In this document: piece by piece, positions 1-5,523 of the stretch
Position numbering within the stretch: position 1 is the stretch's first letter
Layout: each line of letters starts with the position of its first letter
Assembly: GCA_905215845.1 (NCBI GenBank)
Contig: CAJMRU010000075.1
Span: forward strand, 1 to 5,523
Length of the DNA: 5,523 bases
From: an uncultured bacterium
GTDB lineage: Bacteria; Bacillota; Clostridia; TANB77; CAG-508
Direction of reading: 5' to 3'
Made by a program: the position numbers and the translations under genes
Notes under the pieces: model-generated
What the model was told of the DNA's origin: nothing
Database searches by the model: none
The model's input: the letters and a program-made list of their open reading frames with translations, nothing else

Positions 1-19
1 TATTTAATACTTTTATCAT
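1..19 (-). CDS. mutL: DNA mismatch repair protein MutL, N-terminal fragment (cut by window edge)
   Basis: Only six codons are visible, reading M-I-K-V-L-N from an ATG at 19-17 on the minus strand. The frame runs off the window edge. Many MutL proteins open with a similar short hydrophobic strand just before the NKIAAGEV motif, and mutL directly follows mutS in many Firmicutes. The ATG lies 7 nt past the mutS stop codon. The only Shine-Dalgarno-like stretch (AAGGAG inside the last codons of mutS) is about 19 nt away, which is long, so expression may rely on coupling to mutS translation. The identification rests on position plus six residues and is therefore tentative. MutL would be the matchmaker, and in bacteria without MutH usually also the endonuclease, acting after MutS binds a mismatch. 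Confidence 0.55.
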
Positions 20-26
20 TTTTATA

Positions 27-2639
27 TTATTTCATCTTCTCCTTTATTCTCACTAAAGTATTTAATGCATCAATAGGAGTTAACTCATTCAAGTTAATTT
101 TATCTACTTCATGTGCTATTTCAGCTAGTTTATAATTATACATATCAAATTGACCTTCAACTTGTTTTTTATCTTGCTTTTCTTCTTTTTTTCCTGTTAA
201 TATATTTTTTCTTTCCAATGATTTCAATATTTTATTAGCTTCTTCTGTAACAGCTTTCGGAACTCCTGCTAGTCTTGCAACGTGAATACCATAACTTTCA
301 TCAGTTCCACCTCTTACAATTTTTCTTAAGAAAATTATATCTTCACCTTTTTCTTTTACAGCTATTGAGTAATTTTTTATACCTTCTATTTTATCTTCTA
401 ATTCAGTTAGTTCATGATAATGTGTTGCAAATAATGTTTTAGCTCCGCATTTTTCTTTATTAGCTATATATTCAGCAACTGCCCATGCTATTGATAGTCC
501 ATCATATGTTGATGTTCCTCTTCCTATCTCATCTAATATTACCAAACTATTTTGAGTTGCTTCTTTTAAAATTGTTGCTACTTCCATCATCTCTACCATA
601 AAAGTACTTTGTCCCATACTTAAATCATCTGAAGCACCTACTCTAGTAAATATCTTATCAACTACACCTATCTTTGCTGATTGCGCTGGAACAAAACTTC
701 CTACTTGTGCCATTAATGTAATTAATGCCACTTGCCTCATATATGTAGATTTTCCTGCCATATTAGGTCCTGTAATTATTGATAATCTGTTTTCTTCTTT
801 ATCTAAATATGTATCATTTTCTACAAAAGCTCCTGTTCCTAACATTTTTTCTATTACAGGATGTCTTCCTTGTTTTATATCTATAACACCTAAGTTATCA
901 ACCTCTGGCATACAATAATTCATATCTTCTGCTACTTGTGCAAATGATGTTAAAACATCTAAAGTTGATACTATTGTTGCTGTTTTTTGCAATCTTTTTA
1001 TATTTTGAGCAATTTCTTGTCTTATCATAGTAAAAGCATTATATTCTAGATTTACTACTTTTTCTTCTGCTCCTAATATTTGATTTTCTAAATTTTTTAG
1101 TTCTTCTGTTATATATCTTTCTGCATTTGTTAATGTTTGTTTTCTTATATATCTTTCTGGTACTTGCTCTAAATTTGATTTTGTTACTTCTATAAAATAT
1201 CCAAATACCTTATTAAATCCAACTTTTAAGTTCTTTATCCCTGTCTTTTCTTTTTCGTCTGCTTCTAGTTGAATAATCCAGTTCTTCCCTTCTGTTGTAG
1301 CTGTTTTTAATTTGTCTATTTCTTCATCAAATCCAAGTTTTATAATTCCTCCATCTTTTATACTCATTGGAGGGTCATCTACTATTGATTTTTCTATTAA
1401 CTCATATATATCTTGTAACTCGTCTAAATTTTCAAACAAATCTTTTAGCATTTCAGATTTACAATTAGATAAAACTTTTTTCACTTCTGGTAATTTTGAT
1501 AATGAATTTTTTAAAGTTATCATATCTCTTGCATTTGCATTTCCATAAGCCATTTTCCCCGCTAAACGTTCGATGTCATAAACCTTTTTTAGATTTTCTA
1601 CCACTTCGCCTCTTAACATTATATCTTCTTTTAGTTCTTTAACTGAATTTAATCTTCTATTAATCTCATTTGTATCTATTAGCGGGTCATTTAGCCATCT
1701 TCTCAAATGCCTTCCTCCCATTGAAGTTGATGTTTTGTCTAATACCCATAATAATGTTCCTTTTTTAGATTTATCTCTCATCTTTTCAGTTATTTCAAGA
1801 TTTCTTCTAGCATTTATATCAAGTGACATATATTTTGAAATTTGATATATTGTTATTTTATTTATATGGTCTAGATTTGTCATTTGAGTTTGCTCAATAT
1901 ATTCAATTAATGCATTAATTGCTGGAATTGCAAATGTTTTTTCTTCGATATTTTCAATTTCTTTTTGGTTTGTATCTAGTAAATTATATCTTAATTTTAT
2001 AACATCTGCTTTATTTTCAAAAAATTTATCCTGGAATTTTGTAATATAACTTGAAAATCTTTCTTTTATTTTCCCCATTTCTTCTGTGCAATCTGCCATC
2101 ATTGAATTTATAACTAATTCAGATGGTGAATATCTTGCAATTTCATCTAATAATTGAGGAAAATTGTTATTATCTTTTATTTCAGCCGCATAAAATTCTC
2201 CTGTTGATATATCACATACACTTATTCCAAAATATATTCCTGTCTTGTATATAGACATTATATAATTGTTTTTTCTTTCTTCTAGCATATTACTATCAAC
2301 TATTGTTCCTGGTGTTACTACTCTTATAACCCCTCTCTTAACAATACCTTTTGTAGTTTTAGGGTCTTCTAGTTGTTCGCAAATTGCAACTTTATATCCC
2401 TTAGCTATTAATCTTGAAATATACATCTCAGCTGCATGATGTGGTACTCCAGCCATAGGTGCTCTTTCCTCTTGACCACAGTCTTTTCCTGTTAATGTTA
2501 TCTCTAATTCTCTCGCTGCTATAATTGCATCTTCAAAGAACATTTCATAGAAATCTCCTAAACGATAAAATAATATACAATCTTTATATTGTTCTTTTGT
2601 TTCAAGATATCTTTGCATCATTGGTGAAAATTCTGCCAT
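27..2639 (-). CDS. mutS: DNA mismatch repair protein MutS
   Basis: Full-length 870-residue MutS, within the usual bacterial size (about 850-880). It scans DNA as a dimer, binds mispairs and small loops, and recruits MutL after ATP exchange. The N-terminal mismatch-binding domain carries the GDFYEMF motif with the intercalating Phe30 and Glu32. Connector, core/lever and clamp domains follow. The ATPase domain has Walker A GPNMAGKST (624-632, Lys630), the signature DDLSMGQSTF (671-680), Walker B VILDE (700-704) and the switch histidine in TLFATHYHE (His740). A helix-turn-helix dimerisation part follows (about 776-810, with GIHVARLAGVP). The charged tail contains QFDMY (830-834), which resembles a beta-clamp binding motif, and then the conserved C-terminal LTPIDALNTL segment. 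The ATG directly abuts the TAA of the upstream gene (TAAATG). AGGAG at 2651-2655 lies 11 nt upstream. No catalytic residue appears missing. Assignment is secure; the clamp-motif role is inferred. Confidence 0.98.
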   Translation of the reverse strand: MAEFSPMMQRYLETKEQYKDCILFYRLGDFYEMFFEDAIIAARELEITLTGKDCGQEERAPMAGVPHHAAEMYISRLIAKGYKVAICEQLEDPKTTKGIVKRGVIRVVTPGTIVDSNMLEERKNNYIMSIYKTGIYFGISVCDISTGEFYAAEIKDNNNFPQLLDEIARYSPSELVINSMMADCTEEMGKIKERFSSYITKFQDKFFENKADVIKLRYNLLDTNQKEIENIEEKTFAIPAINALIEYIEQTQMTNLDHINKITIYQISKYMSLDINARRNLEITEKMRDKSKKGTLLWVLDKTSTSMGGRHLRRWLNDPLIDTNEINRRLNSVKELKEDIMLRGEVVENLKKVYDIERLAGKMAYGNANARDMITLKNSLSKLPEVKKVLSNCKSEMLKDLFENLDELQDIYELIEKSIVDDPPMSIKDGGIIKLGFDEEIDKLKTATTEGKNWIIQLEADEKEKTGIKNLKVGFNKVFGYFIEVTKSNLEQVPERYIRKQTLTNAERYITEELKNLENQILGAEEKVVNLEYNAFTMIRQEIAQNIKRLQKTATIVSTLDVLTSFAQVAEDMNYCMPEVDNLGVIDIKQGRHPVIEKMLGTGAFVENDTYLDKEENRLSIITGPNMAGKSTYMRQVALITLMAQVGSFVPAQSAKIGVVDKIFTRVGASDDLSMGQSTFMVEMMEVATILKEATQNSLVILDEIGRGTSTYDGLSIAWAVAEYIANKEKCGAKTLFATHYHELTELEDKIEGIKNYSIAVKEKGEDIIFLRKIVRGGTDESYGIHVARLAGVPKAVTEEANKILKSLERKNILTGKKEEKQDKKQVEGQFDMYNYKLAEIAHEVDKINLNELTPIDALNTLVRIKEKMK

Positions 2640-3323
2640 TTATCTATCTTCTCCTTCTTTCTCTTCTAAAATTTTCTTCGTTTCTTGCTTTTTTTCATAT
2701 TCATCTATTCTTTTTTTAGCTCTTCTTATTGTACTTACTCCAATATCTAATTTCTTTGCTATTTCTTCTTTAGTTCCTTGCATTTTTGATACTTTTTCTA
2801 ACAATTCTTTTGCTCTTCTATATTCTCTTTCTTCTTTTGAAATAGAGTTATTTATAATAACTGGTCCTTCATCATAATTTTCTATACTAGCACACATTAA
2901 TAATCTTTCATAAGCAGAAAATTCTTGTCTATACATTTTTCTTTTAGATAATTCTTTTGTCATTTCATATAATACTTCATATTCTTCTTCCTTTTTGATT
3001 TTTTCCAATTCTCTACTAACAGTTCTTGCAGGAATACCATATTCCCTTGCAATTTCACTTTGTCCAACATCATCTTTTATCATTTGAATAAATAATGCTT
3101 TAAAATTAATAAAAGAATAATCTGGATTTCTTTCTTCTTCATATTTTATATATTTTCTTTTTAATTCCATATCCTTAGATGTATTTATATATTCAATTAG
3201 TTTTTCATGAAATGTTTGCTTATGAATTCCTAATCTAATTGAAGCATCTACTATTCCTAATTTTCCATCTAAGATTAATTCACATATTCTTTTTAATTGC
3301 TCATTCTCTAAGTTCTTTTCCAT
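2640..3323 (-). CDS. Unrecognised protein with three helix-turn-helix-like segments, coupled to mutS
   Basis: I do not recognise this 227-residue family. It is highly charged (Lys/Glu rich) and has no signal peptide or membrane segment, so it should be cytoplasmic. Three stretches look like helix-turn-helix units, each with an A-x-x-x-x-[YL]-[GD]-like second helix and a polar third helix: about residues 9-45 (DASIRLGIHKQTF), 76-110 (QSEIAREYGIPARTVSREL) and 172-207 (KEEIAKKLDIGVSTIRRAKK). The region between the second and third is helical and rich in Lys/Glu, and the C-terminus is a charged tail. A DNA-binding or regulatory role is inferred from these motifs only. The ATG at 3323 has a strong AGGAG (3330-3334) 6 nt upstream. 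The TAA stop touches the mutS ATG with no gap, so translation of the two is likely coupled. The start lies 18 nt downstream of an inverted-repeat element that separates it from miaB. Confidence 0.85.
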   Translation of the reverse strand: MEKNLENEQLKRICELILDGKLGIVDASIRLGIHKQTFHEKLIEYINTSKDMELKRKYIKYEEERNPDYSFINFKALFIQMIKDDVGQSEIAREYGIPARTVSRELEKIKKEEEYEVLYEMTKELSKRKMYRQEFSAYERLLMCASIENYDEGPVIINNSISKEEREYRRAKELLEKVSKMQGTKEEIAKKLDIGVSTIRRAKKRIDEYEKKQETKKILEEKEGEDR

Positions 3324-3327
3324 TATG

Positions 3328-3334
3328 TTCTCCT
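3328..3334 (-). promoter_or_regulatory. Ribosome binding site of the HTH gene, next to the inverted repeat
   Basis: AGGAGAA lies a few nucleotides before the ATG at 3323. It sits only 7 nt beyond the end of the 29-bp inverted repeat arm (3342). In mRNA read through from miaB, a long hairpin would therefore end just upstream of this site, which could alter ribosome access. The effect is inferred. Confidence 0.7.
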
Positions 3335-3341
3335 TTTTAAG

Positions 3342-3370
3342 TGATTTTGGGGTCGGAGATAAAAATCATC
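3342..3370 (+). repeat. Inverted repeat arm, distal to miaB
   Basis: This is one 29-bp arm, a perfect reverse complement of 3442-3470. It begins TGATTTTGGGGTCGG and ends AAAATCATC on the plus strand. An internal 7-bp inverted repeat (3342-3348 with 3362-3368) could form its own hairpin with a 13-nt loop. Confidence 0.95.
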
Positions 3371-3430
3371 TTTCCCACAAAATTGCATTTATTCTATCCA
3401 TAAAACTCTCTTTTTTATTCAAATTTTGCT

Positions 3431-4888
3431 TTAACTCTCGGGATGATTTTTATCTCCGACCCCAAAATCAGCAAAATTAGCATTTCCTTTTAAATACCAC
3501 ATATGTTCTGAAACAATTTTTAAATTAATAAATTTGTTAATTAAACTTTTATCTCCTTCAAAAATTACTACTTTATTGCTGTCAGTTCTTCCTGTTAACA
3601 TCTCAGAATTGTTTTTACTTTCTCCTTCTACTAATACTTTTTGTATTGTTCCTATATATTTTTGATTATTTTCTGCTATCTGACTTTCTACTAAAGCTTT
3701 TAGTCTATCAAATCTTTTATGTTTTATTTCTTCTGGAACTTGATTTTCCATTCTATCTCCTGGAGTTCCAACTCTTCTTGAATAAATAAACATATATACT
3801 TGCTCAAAATTAACTTTATTTACTACATCTAAAGTATCTTCAAACTCTTCATCTGTTTCACCTGGGAAACCTACAATAATATCTGTTGACAATGTTAAAT
3901 TTGGTATTTTATTTTTCATTTTTTCTACTAATTCTAAATATTGTTCTTTTGTGTATTTTCTATTCATTTCTTTTAAAACTTTTGTATTACCTGATTGAAG
4001 TGGCAAATGAATTAACTTACATACCTTATCACATTTTGCAATAGCTTCTATTACATCATCTGTAAAATCTTTTGGATGTGGTGATACAAATCTTATTCTC
4101 TCTAACCCTTCTATTTTATTTATTGCCTCTAATAAAGTTGCAAAAGAATCTACACCTTCATATTTTTCAAATTCGATATTTTTTTCTCTTTCTACTCTAA
4201 GATAAGAATTTACATTTTGCCCTAATAAAGTTATCTCATTATATCCTTCTTTTGCCAATTTTCTTACTTCTTCAATGATGTCTTTTGGGCTTCTACTTCT
4301 TTCTCTTCCTCTAACATATGGTACTATACAGTAACTACAAAAATTGTTACATCCATTCATTATCGTTACTGATGCTTTTATATTGCTATCTCTTTTTATA
4401 GGTAACCCTTCATATATTTCTCCATCTATATCTAATATATCCTCTTGTTTTTTCTTTTCTACTAATGCTTTATATAAATCTTCTGGAAATCTATGTAATG
4501 TATGAGTTCCAAATATTACATCAACAAATGGATATGATTCTTTTATTTTGTCTGTAATATGTTTTTCTTGCATCATACAACCACCTATTGCAATAATTGT
4601 TCCTCTTTCTTCTTTTACTTTTTTTAGTTCTCCTAATTTTCCAAACAATTTATCTTCTGCATTTTCTCTGACACAACAAGTATTAAATAAACTTAAATCT
4701 GATTCTTTTGGATTTTCCGTTTTTGTATATCCCATTTCTTCTAGCATTCCACATAATTTTTCAGAATCATTTTCATTTAATTGACACCCCATTGTTAAAA
4801 TACTATATTTTAGACTTCTATCTTTATTAAGCCCTTTTACTTTTTCTATATATTTTTCTTGTTCTTTTACCTCATTTTTTGTGTTCAC
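3431..4888 (-). CDS. miaB: tRNA-2-methylthio-N6-dimethylallyladenosine synthase MiaB
   Basis: MiaB is a radical-SAM methylthiotransferase that adds a methylthio group to i6A at position 37 of tRNAs reading UNN codons. The product is 485 residues from the preferred GTG start. The N-terminal MTTase domain has the three cluster cysteines Cys35 (MGCQLNENDSE), Cys71 (NTCCVRENAE) and Cys104 (IGGCMMQ). The radical-SAM domain has CNNFCSYC (Cys180, Cys184, Cys187) followed by VPYVRGRERSR, which is typical of MiaB. A TRAM RNA-binding domain occupies about 403-468 and ends at WYLKG. GTG at 4888 is favoured because GGAGG (4897-4901) lies 8 nt upstream. The ATG at 4903 overlaps that same GGAGG, and the ATG at 4894 is only 2 nt from it. 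The last 12 residues (DFGVGDKNHPES) and the stop come from the inverted-repeat element, so the tail is not native. The catalytic part is intact. It leads the miaB-HTH-mutS-mutL cluster. Confidence 0.96.
   Translation of the reverse strand: MNTKNEVKEQEKYIEKVKGLNKDRSLKYSILTMGCQLNENDSEKLCGMLEEMGYTKTENPKESDLSLFNTCCVRENAEDKLFGKLGELKKVKEERGTIIAIGGCMMQEKHITDKIKESYPFVDVIFGTHTLHRFPEDLYKALVEKKKQEDILDIDGEIYEGLPIKRDSNIKASVTIMNGCNNFCSYCIVPYVRGRERSRSPKDIIEEVRKLAKEGYNEITLLGQNVNSYLRVEREKNIEFEKYEGVDSFATLLEAINKIEGLERIRFVSPHPKDFTDDVIEAIAKCDKVCKLIHLPLQSGNTKVLKEMNRKYTKEQYLELVEKMKNKIPNLTLSTDIIVGFPGETDEEFEDTLDVVNKVNFEQVYMFIYSRRVGTPGDRMENQVPEEIKHKRFDRLKALVESQIAENNQKYIGTIQKVLVEGESKNNSEMLTGRTDSNKVVIFEGDKSLINKFINLKIVSEHMWYLKGNANFADFGVGDKNHPES
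3442..3470 (-). repeat. Inverted repeat arm inside the 3' end of miaB
   Basis: This is the second 29-bp arm, identical to 3342-3370 when read on the minus strand. It lies in frame within miaB and encodes D-F-G-V-G-D-K-N-H, plus the last base of the preceding Ala codon and the first base of the following Pro codon. The internal inverted repeat pairs 3444-3450 with 3464-3470. Confidence 0.95.
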
Positions 4889-4896
4889 TTGCATAA

Positions 4897-4901
4897 CCTC
4901 C
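4897..4901 (-). promoter_or_regulatory. Shine-Dalgarno GGAGG that decides the miaB start
   Basis: GGAGG is the only strong ribosome binding site in front of miaB. Its spacing is 8 nt to GTG 4888 (ideal) and 2 nt to ATG 4894 (too short), and it overlaps ATG 4903. This favours a GTG start, which makes the protein 5 residues shorter than the longest reading frame. Confidence 0.7.
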
Positions 4902-4912
4902 ATTACTTGCTT

Positions 4913-4941
4913 ATTTTATTATATTTTGACAAATTTTGCAA
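4913..4941 (-). promoter_or_regulatory. Candidate sigma-A promoter for the miaB operon
   Basis: On the minus strand TTGCAA (4936-4941) is followed after 17 bp by TAAAAT (4913-4918). An overlapping perfect TATAAT (4918-4923) could serve as -10 instead but lacks a good -35. A promoter is expected here because a terminator after rpmE isolates miaB. The very high AT content makes chance matches common, so the exact elements are uncertain. Confidence 0.5.
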
Positions 4942-4954
4942 TAGAAAATTTAGG

Positions 4955-4985
4955 CAAAAAAATAAAGTAGCATTTATTTGCTACT
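4955..4985 (-). terminator. Rho-independent terminator after rpmE
   Basis: Reading the minus strand, AGTAGCA (4979-4985) pairs with TGCTACT (4966-4972) across a 6-nt loop. It is followed by a T-rich run (TTTATTTTTTT) through 4955. The hairpin starts 9 nt past the rpmE stop codon. It has only 7 bp but no mismatches and a good U tract. It separates rpmE transcription from miaB. Confidence 0.8.
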
Positions 4986-4994
4986 CTTTTGTTT

Positions 4995-5195
4995 TTATGC
5001 AAGTCCATATTTTTTCTTGAATCTATCTGCTCTACCACCAGCTGTTTCTTGTCTTAAGTTACCTGTCCAGAATGGATGACATTTAGAACATATATCTACT
5101 TTTATATCTTTTTTTGTTGAACCTACTTCTAAAACATTTCCACATGCACATGTGATTGTTGTTTGATTGTAATTTGGATGTATTCCTTCTTTCAT
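4995..5195 (-). CDS. rpmE: 50S ribosomal protein L31, zinc-binding form
   Basis: A 66-residue L31 of normal length. L31 sits in the central protuberance of the large subunit and bridges to the small subunit. It starts MKEGIHPNY as usual and ends with the diagnostic PFWTGNLRQETAGGRADRFKKKYG stretch (residues 41-64). Four cysteines (Cys16, Cys18, Cys36, Cys39) match the zinc-ribbon (C+) form, so under zinc limitation it may act as a zinc store, as known for this form in other bacteria. The ATG has an excellent AGAGGTGA (5203-5210) 7 nt upstream. The gene has its own promoter and a terminator directly after it. No Zur-like operator was apparent near the promoter. It is not next to rho or prmC/prfA here, common neighbours in Firmicutes, at least within the window. 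Confidence 0.98.
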   Translation of the reverse strand: MKEGIHPNYNQTTITCACGNVLEVGSTKKDIKVDICSKCHPFWTGNLRQETAGGRADRFKKKYGLA

Positions 5196-5242
5196 TCCTA
5201 GTTCACCTCTTTCTTAATGTTAAAATAATATGACTATTTTTA

Positions 5243-5271
5243 ATAATAACATATTTTATTTTATTTTTCAA
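5243..5271 (-). promoter_or_regulatory. Sigma-A promoter for rpmE
   Basis: On the minus strand TTGAAA (5266-5271) is followed after 17 bp by TATTAT (5243-5248). Each hexamer matches the consensus at five of six positions. A TG one base before the -10 gives an extended -10 (TGTTATTAT). The predicted start near 5236 leaves a leader of about 40 nt ending in a strong ribosome binding site. Confidence 0.75.
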
Positions 5272-5274
5272 TAC

Positions 5275-5439
5275 CTATTTTGTTTTATTTTCATTTTGTT
5301 GTTGTTCATACATATATTGTGCAGAAGATAACATTTCTTTATCTAATGAAAGTTTGTTGACTAATTTTGACATAACATTAAATACACAAGCTATTATCAA
5401 TATTAATAATCCAATTTTTTTCCAATATTTTGCAAGCAT
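5275..5439 (-). CDS. Small 54-residue membrane-anchored or lipoprotein-like protein of unknown function
   Basis: The frame runs from ATG 5439 to TAG 5275. It has AAGGAG (5446-5451) 6 nt upstream and a perfect consensus promoter, which together make a real gene likely despite the short length. I do not recognise the family. The N-terminus is short and positive (MLAKYWKK). A hydrophobic segment follows (residues 9-27, IGLLILIIACVFNVM), and then a polar tail rich in Gln, Asn, Glu and Lys (EQQQNENKTK). The topology is probably N-in with a single membrane pass. Alternatively, I-I-A-C at 15-18 fits a lipobox, giving a lipid-anchored 37-residue peptide. The hydrophobic residues after Cys18 favour the plain membrane anchor. 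No terminator is seen before rpmE, so some transcripts may continue into it. Confidence 0.65.
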   Translation of the reverse strand: MLAKYWKKIGLLILIIACVFNVMSKLVNKLSLDKEMLSSAQYMYEQQQNENKTK

Positions 5440-5471
5440 AATTATCTCCTTCTTTTTTTATTTACATTATT

Positions 5472-5500
5472 ATTATACTTATTTTTTTGAACATTGTCAA
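5472..5500 (-). promoter_or_regulatory. Perfect consensus sigma-A promoter for the small protein gene
   Basis: On the minus strand TTGACA (5495-5500), a 17-bp spacer and TATAAT (5472-5477) match the housekeeping consensus at all 12 positions. The predicted transcription start is near 5465, giving a leader of about 26 nt with AAGGAG before the ATG at 5439. This implies strong constitutive transcription unless a repressor acts. No clear operator palindrome is visible. Confidence 0.85.
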
Positions 5501-5523
5501 TCAATATATTTATTTTTTATATC

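Larger units (their letters stand above)
3342..3470. mobile_element. 129-bp MITE/REPIN-like element with perfect 29-bp inverted ends
   Basis: Arms at 3342-3370 and 3442-3470 are exact reverse complements over 29 bp and match no further on either side. The spacer is 71 bp (3371-3441). Each arm holds a smaller inverted repeat, TGATTTT/AAAATCA with a 13-nt loop (3342-3368 and 3444-3470), and a G-rich core GGGGTCGGAG. It encodes no transposase. The best spacer ORF is an 11-codon run (3366-3401, minus strand). No flanking target duplication is evident, which would fit a REP/RAYT-type or IS200-type mechanism better than a DDE transposon, but short duplications could be lost. The G-rich arm core recalls palindromic repeats spread by REP-associated transposases in Firmicutes. 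This link is from memory of the general pattern, not from a search. The element spans the 3' end of miaB and the gap before the next gene. The structure is certain; the mobile nature is inferred. Confidence 0.7.

Noticed and set aside
1312..1548. Plus-strand open frame of 78 codons opposite mutS
   Set aside because: It lies wholly antisense to a strongly conserved gene, has Ser/Phe/Ile-rich composition typical of an antisense shadow, and has no convincing ribosome binding site.
2525..2719. Plus-strand open frame of 64 codons across the mutS/HTH junction
   Set aside because: It is antisense to two real genes. Its hydrophobic Leu/Phe-rich composition arises from the Lys/Glu-rich codons on the other strand.
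3371..3441. Promoter inside the element spacer for the HTH gene
   Set aside because: TTGAAT is present on the minus strand but the nearest -10-like hexamers sit at 14 or 20 bp, so no convincing promoter can be called.
3342..3470. Inverted repeat as a rho-independent terminator
   Set aside because: Neither end is followed by a T tract on either strand, and the 71-nt loop is far too long for a typical intrinsic terminator.
4548..4784. Plus-strand open frame of 78 codons opposite miaB
   Set aside because: It is a shadow of the conserved MTTase domain of miaB, with no supporting signals.
4926..4931. Plus-strand TTGACA resembling a -35 box
   Set aside because: No acceptable -10 hexamer lies 15-19 bp downstream and no plus-strand gene follows.
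5211..5250. Operator or Zur box in the rpmE leader
   Set aside because: Only a weak AATA/TATT inverted match was seen, as expected by chance in such AT-rich sequence.

Overview
The window is a strongly AT-rich stretch whose genes all lie on the minus strand. Pyrimidine-rich plus-strand sequence, AT-rich codon use, strong AGGAG-type ribosome binding sites and a miaB-mutS-mutL gene order point to a low-GC Firmicute, most likely a member of the Clostridia. The species cannot be named from the sequence alone.

Read in the direction of transcription (high to low coordinates), the window starts with a textbook housekeeping promoter (TTGACA-17-TATAAT, 5472-5500). It drives a previously unlisted 54-residue membrane or lipoprotein-like small protein (5275-5439). 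Next is a separate promoter and rpmE, the zinc-binding form of ribosomal protein L31 (4995-5195), closed by a rho-independent terminator (4955-4985). A third promoter candidate (4913-4941) precedes an apparent operon: miaB (tRNA methylthiotransferase), an unrecognised protein with three helix-turn-helix-like segments (2640-3323), mutS (27-2639), and the first six codons of what looks like mutL (1-19). The unknown gene's stop codon directly abuts the mutS start codon, so the two are probably translationally coupled.

The most unusual part is the miaB/unknown-gene junction. Two perfect 29-bp inverted arms (3342-3370 and 3442-3470) enclose a 71-bp spacer, giving a 129-bp element. Each arm also contains its own small inverted repeat. 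It looks like a non-autonomous mobile repeat of the MITE or REPIN kind. It supplies the last 12 codons and the stop of miaB. Removing exactly 129 bp (43 codons) in silico keeps miaB in frame and places its stop as TAATG over the start of the next gene. This suggests that an ancestral, tightly coupled miaB-HTH-mutS-mutL operon was pried open by the insertion. The family assignment, and whether the element is repeated elsewhere in the genome, cannot be tested from this window.

No RNA genes, CRISPR array or phage genes were seen. No gene-free gap exceeds about 110 bases.
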